From JACQAI01 sp035507915 (GTDB lineage: Bacteria; Pseudomonadota; Alphaproteobacteria; Elsterales; Elsteraceae), in NCBI GenBank assembly GCA_035507915.1, contig DATJNS010000013.1, forward strand, positions 1-21,984: 21,984 bases of DNA. The letters are read 5' to 3'. The notes beneath the pieces are model-generated. The model was not told the origin of the DNA and made no database searches. It saw only the letters and a list, made by a program, of their open reading frames with translations. A program made the position numbers and the translations under genes. Shown here piece by piece: positions 1 through 6,658 of the stretch (its first letter is position 1; each line of letters begins with the position of its first letter).

Positions 1-1058
1 CCGACGAACAGCGCGTTGAGCGCGCTCACGCGGCCGCGCATGGCGTCGGGCGTGCGGAGCTGCACCAGGGAGAAGCGGACCACGACGCTGATCACGTCGG
101 CGGCGCCGAGCGCCAGCAGCGCCGCCATCGACAGCGGCAGGGCGGTCGACACGCTGAACACGATGGTCGCCACGCCGTAGATCGCGACCGCGCCGAACAG
201 CACCGTTCCGACGTGCCGGTCGAGCGGTCGGTGCGCCATCACGACCGACATCGCGAGCGCGCCCAGCGCCGGGCACGAGCGCAGGACGCCCAGGCCCCAC
301 GGCCCGGTGTGCAGGATGTCGCGCGCGTAGATCGGCAACAGCCCGGTGACGCCGCCGAGCAGCACGACGAACAGGTCGAGCGAGAGCGTGCCGAGGATGA
401 TCGGGTGCGCGCGCACGTACGCGACGCCCGAGAACAGCGACGCCAGGGTGACGGGCTCGCGGACGCGCTGCGCCTCGGCGATGCGGTTGAGCGACGAGAG
501 CGCGCAGGCGGCGAGGAACAGCACGCTCGCGCTGGCGAACGCCACGATGGGATCGATGGCGAACAGCAGGCCGCCGAGCGCCGGTCCGACGATCTGGGCG
601 GTCTGGTTCGCCGAGGCCGACCACGCGGTCGCGCGGTGCAGTTGGCTCTCGGGCACGATGACGGGCACGAGCGCCGCCATGGTCGGGTTCTCGAAGGCGC
701 GCGCCGCGCCGACCACCGTGACGACCGCGAAGATCCCGCCGGCGCCGAGCCAGCCGCCCGCCGTGCCGAGCGTGAGCAGCGCGGCGGCGCAGCCGGTGAT
801 GCCCTGACAGATCGCGACGATGATGCGCCGCGGATAGCGATCGGCGACGTGGCCGACCACCAACGTGAGCACGAGCATGGGAAGGAATTGCGCCAGCCCG
901 ACGAAGCCGAGGGCGAGCGCGCTGCCGGTCAGCGCGTAGACCTGCCAGCCGATCGCGACCGCCTGCATGTGGAATGCGCCGCTCGAGAAGACGCGGGCGA
1001 ACCAGTAGAGCGCGAACGGGCGATGGCGCAGCAGCGGTCCGTCGACCGCGTCGGTCAT
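1..1058 (-). CDS. MFS family transporter, probable drug or siderophore exporter type (C-terminus beyond the window)
   Basis: Reading leftward from an ATG at 1058, the frame stays open to the window edge for about 352 codons, so the C-terminus is missing. The protein is strongly hydrophobic with repeated membrane-spanning segments. The loop after the second segment carries GHVADRYPRR (about residues 70-79), the conserved motif A of the major facilitator superfamily. The N-terminal FALYWFARVFSSGAFHMQ and the AxxTxxxxLG-like pattern resemble the EntS/DHA3-type exporters. It should sit in the inner membrane and use the proton gradient; the substrate cannot be read from sequence. Its start lies two bases after the tam stop, so it is probably translated from the same mRNA. 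No good ribosome site of its own is visible, which fits coupling to tam. Confidence 0.88.
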   Translation of the reverse strand, partial: MTDAVDGPLLRHRPFALYWFARVFSSGAFHMQAVAIGWQVYALTGSALALGFVGLAQFLPMLVLTLVVGHVADRYPRRIIVAICQGITGCAAALLTLGTAGGWLGAGGIFAVVTVVGAARAFENPTMAALVPVIVPESQLHRATAWSASANQTAQIVGPALGGLLFAIDPIVAFASASVLFLAACALSSLNRIAEAQRVREPVTLASLFSGVAYVRAHPIILGTLSLDLFVVLLGGVTGLLPIYARDILHTGPWGLGVLRSCPALGALAMSVVMAHRPLDRHVGTVLFGAVAIYGVATIVFSVSTALPLSMAALLALGAADVISVVVRFSLVQLRTPDAMRGRVSALNALFV

Positions 1059-1060
1059 TG

Positions 1061-1840
1061 TCAGGGTTGGGCCCGGCGCTGCGCGACGATGAACAGGCGG
1101 CGGAACGGCAGCAGGGTGCGGCCGTCGGACCGGCGCGGATAGGCGGCGGCGAGCCGCTCGCCGTAAAGCGCCAGGAATGCCTTCTGCTGATCGGGCGGCA
1201 GGCGATCGACCACCGGGCGGGCGATCGATCCGAGGACCCAGTTGAGCACGGCGTTCTCGCCCTCGAGCACCTGGAGATACTCGACCTCCCAGATGTCGAG
1301 CGTCGCTGCGTCGCGGGTCAGCCACTCGAAATAATCCTGGGGTTCGGCGACCGGGTTCTCGCGCAATCCCGGCAGCGCCGTGGCGGCCCATGCCGGCTCC
1401 CGGGCGACCTCGTACAGGATGCGGTGCGTCGGCTTGATCTGCTGGCGCGGCATCTGCACCGCCAGGAAACCGCCCGCACGGACTTGCGCGAGAAGATGCG
1501 GGAACAGCGTCGCGTGATCGTCGAGCCAGTGGAACGCGGCGTTGGAGTAGACCAGGTCGGCGGGGGCATCGGCGCGCCAGCGCGCGAGATCGGCGTGCCG
1601 CCACGCGATGCCGGGGATCGCGCGCGCCTTCTCGAGCATCTCGGGCGAGCTGTCGACGCCGGTGACCTGCGCATTCGGCCAGCGCTCGGCGATCAGCTTG
1701 GTGACGTTGCCGGGTCCGCAGCCGAGATCGTAGATCGTCGCGGCGTCGGGCAGCGGCACGCGCGCCATCAGGTCGAGCGCGGGACGCAGCCGGTGATCGG
1801 TGAAGCGGAGATAGAGCGCCGGATCCCAGGTGGTGGTCAT
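1061..1840 (-). CDS. tam: Trans-aconitate 2-methyltransferase-like SAM-dependent methyltransferase
   Basis: The 259-residue protein begins MTTTWDPALYLRF, the usual start of Tam proteins, and keeps the Tam length. The SAM-binding glycine loop DLGCGPGN is at about residues 38-45, followed by GVDSSPEML, where the acidic residue binds the ribose of SAM, and by DLVYSNAAFHWLDDH, a typical Tam signature. Known members methylate trans-aconitate, a spontaneous by-product that inhibits aconitase, in the cytoplasm. The open frame extends a further 180 codons upstream, but that extension overlaps the preceding gene and has no protein-like character, so I chose the ATG at 1840. It starts eight bases after the small upstream gene and is followed two bases later by an MFS gene. 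The family assignment is strong; the exact substrate is inferred. Confidence 0.88.
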   Translation of the reverse strand: MTTTWDPALYLRFTDHRLRPALDLMARVPLPDAATIYDLGCGPGNVTKLIAERWPNAQVTGVDSSPEMLEKARAIPGIAWRHADLARWRADAPADLVYSNAAFHWLDDHATLFPHLLAQVRAGGFLAVQMPRQQIKPTHRILYEVAREPAWAATALPGLRENPVAEPQDYFEWLTRDAATLDIWEVEYLQVLEGENAVLNWVLGSIARPVVDRLPPDQQKAFLALYGERLAAAYPRRSDGRTLLPFRRLFIVAQRRAQP

Positions 1841-1848
1841 CGGCCGGA

Positions 1849-2139
1849 TCAATTCGGACGTTGGGGCCGCCGCCGGGCGAGCAGCGCGCGGCCCGACGGC
1901 GTGACCGTCACGACGGCGCGGCCGTCCGCCTGCGCGCGGGCCACCAGGCCGCGCTCGTTGGCATCCTCCCACACCGGCAGGCGCGGGCACGACGTGCGCC
2001 ACGCCTCCATCACCTCGGCGTAGCTGCGCCGGTCGGCGGCCACCCACTCGAGCAGGTCGAGCACCAAGGCGTCGACGATGGGATTTCCGGAATTTCCTTC
2101 CGAGCCGTCGGCCCGGTTTATAACATCGGGGCGATCCAT
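1849..2139 (-). CDS. Conserved small hypothetical protein
   Basis: A 96-residue protein of unknown function. The middle reads ALVLDLLEWVAADRRSY followed by AEVMEAWRTSCPRLPVWEDA, and the end carries VTVTPSGRALL. This looks like a compact helical, possibly winged-helix-like domain; I believe similar small proteins occur widely in Alphaproteobacteria without a known role. I place the start at 2139 rather than at the ATG at 2160 because GGAAGG lies about six bases upstream of 2139 and nothing comparable precedes 2160. It is the first gene of a probable operon with tam (eight-base gap) and an MFS transporter, and faces away from a LysR-type regulator, which may control it. Confidence 0.7.
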   Translation of the reverse strand: MDRPDVINRADGSEGNSGNPIVDALVLDLLEWVAADRRSYAEVMEAWRTSCPRLPVWEDANERGLVARAQADGRAVVTVTPSGRALLARRRPQRPN

Positions 2140-2177
2140 GGCGGCCTTCCTGACTATCACGTTCGGCCAGTCGCCAA

Positions 2178-2208
2178 ACCCTAGAATGTCGCCCGGGCGC
2201 GCGACAAA
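2178..2208. promoter_or_regulatory. Inverted repeat and candidate promoter between the small hypothetical gene and lysR
   Basis: The 107-bp divergent gap contains the inverted repeat TGTCGC-N8-GCGACA (2187-2192 and 2201-2206). On the minus strand TTGTCG (2207-2202) and TAGGGT (2183-2178) lie 18 bases apart and could be the -35 and -10 boxes of the leftward operon, so the repeat would sit inside that promoter. LysR-type proteins usually bind dyad sites in such divergent gaps. The dyad is not a textbook T-N11-A site, so the assignment is tentative. Confidence 0.35.
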
Positions 2209-2246
2209 CGATTAATCCTGCCAACCCATGTGAGCCGATCGCGCAA

Positions 2247-3176
2247 ATGGCCGTGCGCTCCCAACCGCCCCGCCGCGAGCTGCCGCCGCTCAACGCCCTG
2301 CGGTCGTTCGAGGCGACCGCGCGGCTCGGCAGCCTGCTGGCCGCGGCCGAGGAGCTGTGCGTCACCCACGGCGCGGTCAGCCGGCAGGTCAAGCTGCTCG
2401 AAGCCTGGGCCGGCGTGGCGCTGTTCGAGCGGGTCGGGCGTCGGCTGCGCCTGACCGAGGCCGGGCACGCCTACCAGGCCGCGCTCGGCGGCGCGCTCGA
2501 TGCGGTCGCGGCGGCCAGCGGTCGGCTGCGGGCGCGCGGACGCGGACCCCAGCCGCTCGCCGTGAACGCGCTGCCGACCTTCGCGATGCGCTGGCTGCTG
2601 CCGCGCCTCGCCGGCTTCCAACGCCAGGCGCCCGACATCGAGCTGCGGCTGGTGACCTCCGACGAGCCGATCGAGCGGCTGGCGCCGGGCGCGTTCGACG
2701 TCGCGATCCGCCGCCGCGTCGGCGCGTGGCCGTCGGGCTTCGTCGGCGAGGCGTTCCTCGCCGAGCATGAGATTCCGGTCTGCGCGCCGGCGCTGCTGCG
2801 GCGCGCGCCGATCGAGCGGCCGCGCGATCTCGCCCAACAGACTTTGCTTCATGCCGACAAGCGGCCCGGCGCCTGGTCGCGCTGGCTCGACGCCGCCGGC
2901 GTGCCGGAGGTCGAGCAACAGGCGCCCCGGCAGCGTTTCGACCATTTCTATCTGGCGCTGCAGGCGGCGGCGGACGGGCTGGGCGTCGCGCTCGGGCCGC
3001 TGCCGATCATCCAGGACGACCTCGCGGCCGGTCGGCTGGTCGCGCCGTTGCCGGCGCCGCGCGTGTCGTCGCCGAGCTATTGCTGGGTGGTCTCGCGCGC
3101 GCTGCGCGACAGCCCGTCGGTCGCCGCGTTCTGCGCCTGGCTGTCGCACGAAGGCGCCGCTGCGGCCGGCGGCTGA
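2247..3176 (+). CDS. LysR-family transcriptional regulator, GcvA-like
   Basis: The 309-residue protein has the LysR plan. An N-terminal winged helix-turn-helix (about residues 12-70) carries PPLNALRSFEATARLGS, then LCVTHGAVSRQVKLLEAW as the recognition helix region, then LFERVGRRLRLTEAG. A periplasmic-binding-like effector domain runs from about residue 95 and contains LLPRLAGFQRQAPDIELRL and FDVAIRR. The PLNALRSFEA start and RQVKLLE helix are typical of the GcvA subgroup. It acts in the cytoplasm as a DNA-binding regulator whose ligand is unknown. It is divergent from the small gene-tam-MFS operon, the usual place for a LysR target, and 80 bp upstream of the co-directional VOC gene. Start at 2247 keeps the standard N-terminus; the ribosome site is weak. 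Confidence 0.9.
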   Translation: MAVRSQPPRRELPPLNALRSFEATARLGSLLAAAEELCVTHGAVSRQVKLLEAWAGVALFERVGRRLRLTEAGHAYQAALGGALDAVAAASGRLRARGRGPQPLAVNALPTFAMRWLLPRLAGFQRQAPDIELRLVTSDEPIERLAPGAFDVAIRRRVGAWPSGFVGEAFLAEHEIPVCAPALLRRAPIERPRDLAQQTLLHADKRPGAWSRWLDAAGVPEVEQQAPRQRFDHFYLALQAAADGLGVALGPLPIIQDDLAAGRLVAPLPAPRVSSPSYCWVVSRALRDSPSVAAFCAWLSHEGAAAAGG

Positions 3177-3256
3177 GCCCGTGTCCCGGGCGCCGTCACC
3201 GCGTGCGTTGTCCAGACCACCCGTTTCGTGGCTTGATGCGGCCGAGGAGTGACGTC

Positions 3257-3679
3257 ATGAGCGCCATCCGTATCCGCGGGCTCGACCACGTGGTCCTGCG
3301 CGTCGCCGATCTCGAGCGGTCGAAAGCCTTCTATCGCGACGTGCTCGGCTGTCCGGAGGAGAAATGGCAGCCCGAGCTGGGGCTGCTGCAGATGCGCGCC
3401 GGCAGCGCGCTGATCGACCTGGTCGACATCAACGGCAAGCTCGGCCGCCAAGGCGGCGCGTCGCCCGGCACGGAGGGCCGCAACGTCGACCATTTCTGTG
3501 TCCAGCTCGCGGCGTTCGACGAGGCGGCATTGTGCGCGCATCTGACGGCGCACGGCGTCGCGCCCGGCCCGGTGGTGCAACGCTACGGCGCCGAGGGCTA
3601 CGGCCGCTCGATGTACATCAGCGACCCCGACGGCAACCAGGTCGAATTGAAGGCGCCGCCCGACCGCCCGGCCGCCTAG
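3257..3679 (+). CDS. VOC-family (glyoxalase/bleomycin-resistance fold) protein
   Basis: A 140-residue single-domain VOC protein with two beta-alpha-beta-beta-beta modules. The first holds GLDHVVLRVADLERSKAFY (about residues 9-27) and the second NVDHFCVQL (about 77-84). SDPDGNQVEL near the end is the classic VOC motif. His11, His79 and Glu130 are at the positions that bind a divalent metal in the family. Members include glyoxalase I, dioxygenases and antibiotic-binding proteins, so the substrate is open; the short form resembles many uncharacterised 'glyoxalase-like' proteins. The ATG at 3257 is preceded by GAGGAG at 3244-3249, seven bases away, which decides against the longer upstream frame. 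Confidence 0.88.
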   Translation: MSAIRIRGLDHVVLRVADLERSKAFYRDVLGCPEEKWQPELGLLQMRAGSALIDLVDINGKLGRQGGASPGTEGRNVDHFCVQLAAFDEAALCAHLTAHGVAPGPVVQRYGAEGYGRSMYISDPDGNQVELKAPPDRPAA

Positions 3680-3704
3680 CCGCGACACGCGCCGTGTGGC
3701 GCGG
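3680..3704 (+). terminator. Bulged GC-rich hairpin after the VOC gene, possible terminator
   Basis: Directly after the stop codon, CCGCG and ACACG (3680-3689) pair with CGTGT (3693-3697) and CGCGG (3700-3704), giving a ten-base-pair stem with a two-base bulge and three-base loop. No run of T follows, so if it terminates it does so weakly or with Rho. The position before convergent genes is suitable. Confidence 0.35.
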
Positions 3705-3724
3705 CGGGCTGCCGTCTGCGGCCT

Positions 3725-3928
3725 TCAGTCGCGGCAGCCGGGATGGGGGGCGGTTGCGCCGGTCTCGGCCTCGTTCGCGGCATCCCGGTCGGCTTGCTCG
3801 ATCCGGTCGGCCTGAGCCTCGAGCTCCCGCGCGCCCAAGGTCAGCGCGGCGGCGACCTGGGGCGACTGGAAGCTCGCCTGCCGGCGCCACTGCCCGGCCT
3901 GATGGCGAAGGTCGTGAGGGTCTCTCAT
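3725..3928 (-). CDS. Possible small hypothetical protein
   Basis: A 67-residue frame starting MRDPHDLRHQAGQWRRQAS and continuing with ARELEAQADRIEQADRDAA. The composition is helix-forming with regular Arg/Glu spacing, and the pattern of a short helical hairpin resembles small uncharacterised alphaproteobacterial proteins I have seen, which is why I list it. No clear ribosome site precedes the ATG at 3928, and long chance frames are common at this GC content. It lies downstream of osmC on the same strand, 87 bases after its stop. Function unknown; a chance frame remains possible. Confidence 0.45.
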   Translation of the reverse strand: MRDPHDLRHQAGQWRRQASFQSPQVAAALTLGARELEAQADRIEQADRDAANEAETGATAPHPGCRD

Positions 3929-4015
3929 TACCGGACTGTAACGTCACACGATAGATTCGGGTTCACGACAGCCGGCTCGGACCGGACAGGAAATTGTTCT
4001 AGCCGGAACCGCCGA

Positions 4016-4504
4016 TCAGCCGGTGGGCAGCAGCGCGGTCCGGATGTCGACCTTGCCCTGGAGCGTGCGATGGACCGGGCACATGTCGGCGATTTGGAGC
4101 AGCCGGGCGCGCTGGGCCGCGTCGAGCGTGCCGATCAGCTCGATCTGCCGCTCGATGCGATCGATCATGGCGGTCTTGGACTCGCAGTCGGCGCAGTCCT
4201 CGGCGTGGAGCTTGGCGTGCTTGAGCCGGACGACCACGCGATCGAGCGCCAGCTGCTTGCGGCCGGCATACATGCGTAGGGTCATCGAGGTGCAGGAGCC
4301 GAGCGCCATCAGCAGAAGCTCATAGGGCGACGGCCCGGAATCCTGGCCGCCGACGCCGCGCGGCTCGTCCGCCGCCAGCACGTGGCGGCCGTCGAGCAGG
4401 GCTTGTCCGAACGGTGCGACACCCGAGTCGGTCACCACGACCCATCCGGGCTCGATCGTCTCCTGCAGGCGGGCGCGCTCGTCGTCGCTCAACGTCGTCG
4501 GCAT
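4016..4504 (-). CDS. OsmC/Ohr-family peroxiredoxin-like protein
   Basis: A 162-residue OsmC-fold protein. The two peroxidatic-type cysteines are present: Cys71 in LLLMALGSCTSMTLRMYA and Cys142 in ADMCPVHRTLQGKV, with GPSPYELLL just before the first. Members reduce organic hydroperoxides in the cytoplasm with thiol or lipoyl reductants. This one has an extra CxxC (Cys104, Cys107) in HAEDCADCE, seen in a subgroup of OsmC proteins; its role is unclear. The ATG at 4504 is preceded by GGAGG with a six-base spacer; the longer frame to 4567 has no such site. It lies 110 bp downstream of hisI on the same strand and probably has its own promoter. Confidence 0.88.
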   Translation of the reverse strand: MPTTLSDDERARLQETIEPGWVVVTDSGVAPFGQALLDGRHVLAADEPRGVGGQDSGPSPYELLLMALGSCTSMTLRMYAGRKQLALDRVVVRLKHAKLHAEDCADCESKTAMIDRIERQIELIGTLDAAQRARLLQIADMCPVHRTLQGKVDIRTALLPTG

Positions 4505-4563
4505 GGCGGGCCTCCGGCTCGTGGGAACGCGAGCGCCCGTCATGTCATCCGACGCGGCGCGAC

Positions 4564-4579
4564 GCAACCGCCAGGTTGC
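4564..4579 (-). terminator. Small hairpin downstream of hisI
   Basis: GCAACC (4564-4569) and GGTTGC (4574-4579) form a perfect six-base-pair stem with a four-base loop, about 36 bases after the hisI stop. There is no T run, so at best it is a weak or Rho-assisted end of the FkbM-hisI transcript. It could equally belong to the osmC upstream region. Confidence 0.3.
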
Positions 4580-4614
4580 CTATTGCGATTTGTCGAAGCT
4601 TGCGCGGGTCGCGA

Positions 4615-5016
4615 TCACGGCTTGTCGGGATAGAGCGTCTCGGGATCGACCTCGGGGGCCGCCGTGACCTGCCAGCCGCCGCTGGTCGCGGTGCGGAAGA
4701 AGCACGAGCGCCGGCCGGTGTGGCACGCGACGCCGAGCTGGTCGACCCGCGCCAGCAGCGTGTCGCCGTCGCAGTCGAGCTTGAGCTCGACCAGACGTTG
4801 CACCTGGCCCGAGGTCTCACCCTTGCGCCACAGCGCGCGGCGCGAGCGCGACCAGTAGCACATCTGTCCCGACGTCAAGGTCTCGGTCACCGCCTCGCGG
4901 TTCATCCAGGCCACCATCAGGATCTCGCCGGTGTCGTATTGCTGCGCGATCGCGGGCACCAGCCCGGCCGCATCGAAGGTGATCGCCTCGAGGAGCGGAT
5001 CGGGGAAGCTCGTCAT
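4615..5016 (-). CDS. hisI: Phosphoribosyl-AMP cyclohydrolase (histidine biosynthesis, third step)
   Basis: A 133-residue protein with the complete HisI signature. LKLDCDGDTLLARVDQLG (from about residue 79) supplies the aspartates Asp81, Asp83 and Asp85 that bind magnesium, Cys82 lies among them, and ACHTGRRSCF gives Cys98 and Cys105 that complete the zinc site. MCYWSRSRRALWRKGETSG is also family-typical. It opens the purine ring of phosphoribosyl-AMP in the cytoplasm. The length matches a stand-alone HisI without the HisE domain, as is usual in Alphaproteobacteria. It starts nine bases after the stop of the FkbM-type gene, so the two are probably co-transcribed. No other his gene is in the window. 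Confidence 0.95.
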   Translation of the reverse strand: MTSFPDPLLEAITFDAAGLVPAIAQQYDTGEILMVAWMNREAVTETLTSGQMCYWSRSRRALWRKGETSGQVQRLVELKLDCDGDTLLARVDQLGVACHTGRRSCFFRTATSGGWQVTAAPEVDPETLYPDKP

Positions 5017-5025
5017 GATGGCCGC

Positions 5026-5913
5026 CTAGGGAAGGGTCTTCATGGTCAGGAATTGGGGATGCAGCGAGGGCGCGGTCTGCAGCGCCTGATGATACGCCGC
5101 CGCATGGGCCGTGCCACGCCGCCGGTCGTGCTCGGTCAGCATCAGGAGGGCGAGGTCGAAGGAATGGTAGACGTCGCTCAGGATCAGCGCGCCCTTCAGG
5201 AGCTGGTCGTCGGCGAGGTTCGCCAACGCGCCGAAGTCGCGCACGAACACGGCGTCGCCCCACAGCAGCTGGCTGATCGGCTCGTGGCGGTTGGGCGGGC
5301 TGAGCGGCAGGAAGGCGCGGCCGACGACGTCGATCAGCTTGTGGAGCACGAACCCGTGACGGCGCAGCAGCCCGTGCACGTCGGCCAGCAGCGGCTGCCC
5401 CTTGTAGAGGGCGACCAGCGCGCTTTCGACCTCGACGACGACCGCCGAGGCCAGCCGCGCGGTGCCATGCTCGAGGGCGGCGAGCTCGCCGCCCTGGATG
5501 TCGAGACGCATGAAGTCCGGGCGGTGCTCGGGCAGCACGTCGTCGAGCCGCGCGGTCTGAACCTCGGTGGTGTAGACGGTCTGGAAGTTGCCGCCGGCGC
5601 CGGCGCTCAGCGTGGTGAACAGATCGATCACCGCGGGGTCCGGTTCGAACAGCGACGAGAAGCGCGGATCGCGGGTGGTGTACAGCCGGGCGCCGCCGCC
5701 GTCGCCCAGGAATACCGGCACCACGCGCTCGACGCCGCGGGCCAGCAGCGCCGCGGTGCGCTCGGCCGCCGGCTCCACGGCGACCACCCGCGCCAGCCCT
5801 TGCGCGACCAGGGCCGTGTGGCGGTCGGGGGCCTGCGTCGTCGGGCCGATGTCGAGCACCTCGATCGTGAGGCCTTGAAGGCCGAGCAGCGGGGCGAGCG
5901 GCAGATCGGTCAT
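5026..5913 (-). CDS. FkbM-family SAM-dependent methyltransferase
   Basis: A 295-residue protein with the order of motifs seen in FkbM methyltransferases: IEVLDIGP (about residues 17-24), RVVAVEP (42-48), the beta-strand VVPVFLGDGGG, then RLDDVLPEH followed by PDFMRLDIQGGELAALEHG (132-150), and VVVEVES. The 'LDIQGxE...L.G' segment is the most diagnostic. The glycine loop after DIGP is not the canonical GxGxG, so SAM binding may be atypical. Known relatives O-methylate sugars or secondary metabolites; the target here is unknown. It sits nine bases before hisI, divergent from zur. Confidence 0.75.
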   Translation of the reverse strand: MTDLPLAPLLGLQGLTIEVLDIGPTTQAPDRHTALVAQGLARVVAVEPAAERTAALLARGVERVVPVFLGDGGGARLYTTRDPRFSSLFEPDPAVIDLFTTLSAGAGGNFQTVYTTEVQTARLDDVLPEHRPDFMRLDIQGGELAALEHGTARLASAVVVEVESALVALYKGQPLLADVHGLLRRHGFVLHKLIDVVGRAFLPLSPPNRHEPISQLLWGDAVFVRDFGALANLADDQLLKGALILSDVYHSFDLALLMLTEHDRRRGTAHAAAYHQALQTAPSLHPQFLTMKTLP

Positions 5914-6007
5914 GGGGTCTGCATAGAGGAGCGGCGGCGCCGGGGGAACAGGAAAACGCCCGCCGCCGAGGACCCGTCGCCGCGCGCCCCGGCCGCCCGC
6001 AGCGTGC

Positions 6008-6034
6008 TATATTGCCCCGTGTCGCGCGCGGAGG
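6008..6034 (+). promoter_or_regulatory. Possible zur -10 box and ribosome binding site
   Basis: TATATT at 6008-6013 is the only AT-rich hexamer in the 127-bp gap between the FkbM gene and zur, and is a candidate -10 box. No matching -35 is seen. GGAGG at 6030-6034 lies six bases before the CTG at 6041 and decides the proposed start. A Zur operator could overlap, but I cannot identify one with confidence. Confidence 0.35.
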
Positions 6035-6040
6035 TGCCGT

Positions 6041-6508
6041 CTGCTCGACCATGACCATGATCGGTGCGTGGCCGACGCGCTCGCGGCGGCGATCGAGCTG
6101 TGCCAGCGCCGCGGCAATCGGCTGACCCCGGTGCGTCGCCGGGTGCTCGAGCTGGTCTGGCGCAGCCACGAGCCGGTCGGCGCCTATGCGCTGCTCGACA
6201 TCCTGCGCGACGAGGGCTGGAGCGCCGCGCCGCCGACGGTCTATCGCGCCCTCGATTTCCTGCTCGGCAACGGACTGGTGCACCGCATCGAGTCGCTGAA
6301 CGCCTTCGTCGGCTGCAACGATCCGCGCCGCCCGCACCGCGGCCAATACCTGATCTGCCGACGCTGCGGCGCGGTCACCGAGATTGCCGCCCCCGAGATC
6401 GTCGGCGCGGTGCGCAACAGCGCGGCGGCGGTCGGCTTCACGGTCGAACGCGAGACGGTGGAGATCGCCGGGGTGTGCGGGGCCTGCGCCGCGGCGGAGC
6501 AGGCCTGA
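6041..6508 (+). CDS. zur: Fur-family zinc uptake regulator (Zur), probable CTG start
   Basis: Fur-fold repressor: an N-terminal winged helix with RLTPVRRRVLELVW and PPTVYRALDFLLGNGLVHRI, then a dimerisation and metal domain. LICRRCG and GVCGAC give the four cysteines of the structural zinc site, and the GVCGAC ending is characteristic of Zur rather than Fur or Irr. With zinc bound, Zur represses high-affinity zinc import genes. The only standard start in frame is GTG at 6068, without a ribosome site. The frame upstream encodes DHDHDRC, a His-rich beginning I associate with alphaproteobacterial Zur, and CTG at 6041 follows GGAGG (6030-6034) by six bases. I therefore place the start at CTG (155 residues); starting at GTG would give 146. 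No znuABC genes are adjacent. Confidence 0.85.
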   Translation: MLDHDHDRCVADALAAAIELCQRRGNRLTPVRRRVLELVWRSHEPVGAYALLDILRDEGWSAAPPTVYRALDFLLGNGLVHRIESLNAFVGCNDPRRPHRGQYLICRRCGAVTEIAAPEIVGAVRNSAAAVGFTVERETVEIAGVCGACAAAEQA

Positions 6509-6600
6509 GGCGTCGGCTGGCGCGGTCGGCGATTTGGTAATATGGATAGACGCGGCACGCCGCTTGCGCGCGGGTCGAGGGACGTTTCCGGATCGGCCGG

Positions 6601-6616
6601 GCTCGCGGCCGCGAGC
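6601..6616. repeat. Perfect 16-bp palindrome in the aapJ leader
   Basis: GCTCGCGG followed by CCGCGAGC forms an uninterrupted palindrome 43 bases before the aapJ start. It could fold in RNA as a six-base-pair hairpin with a GGCC loop, or serve as an operator. A weak -10-like TAATAT lies upstream at 6538-6543, so the palindrome would be within the transcript if that box is used. Confidence 0.5.
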
Positions 6617-6658
6617 GAACAGACGGCGTGTACAAAACACGAGAGGAGTGCGGGGGGC

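Noticed and set aside
4414..6054. Plus-strand open frame of 546 codons
   Set aside because: Shadow of osmC, hisI and the FkbM gene; low-complexity composition without recognisable motifs.
6511..6545. Possible sigma-54 promoter before aapJ (TGGC and TTTG elements)
   Set aside because: The spacing and the second element do not fit the -24/-12 consensus.
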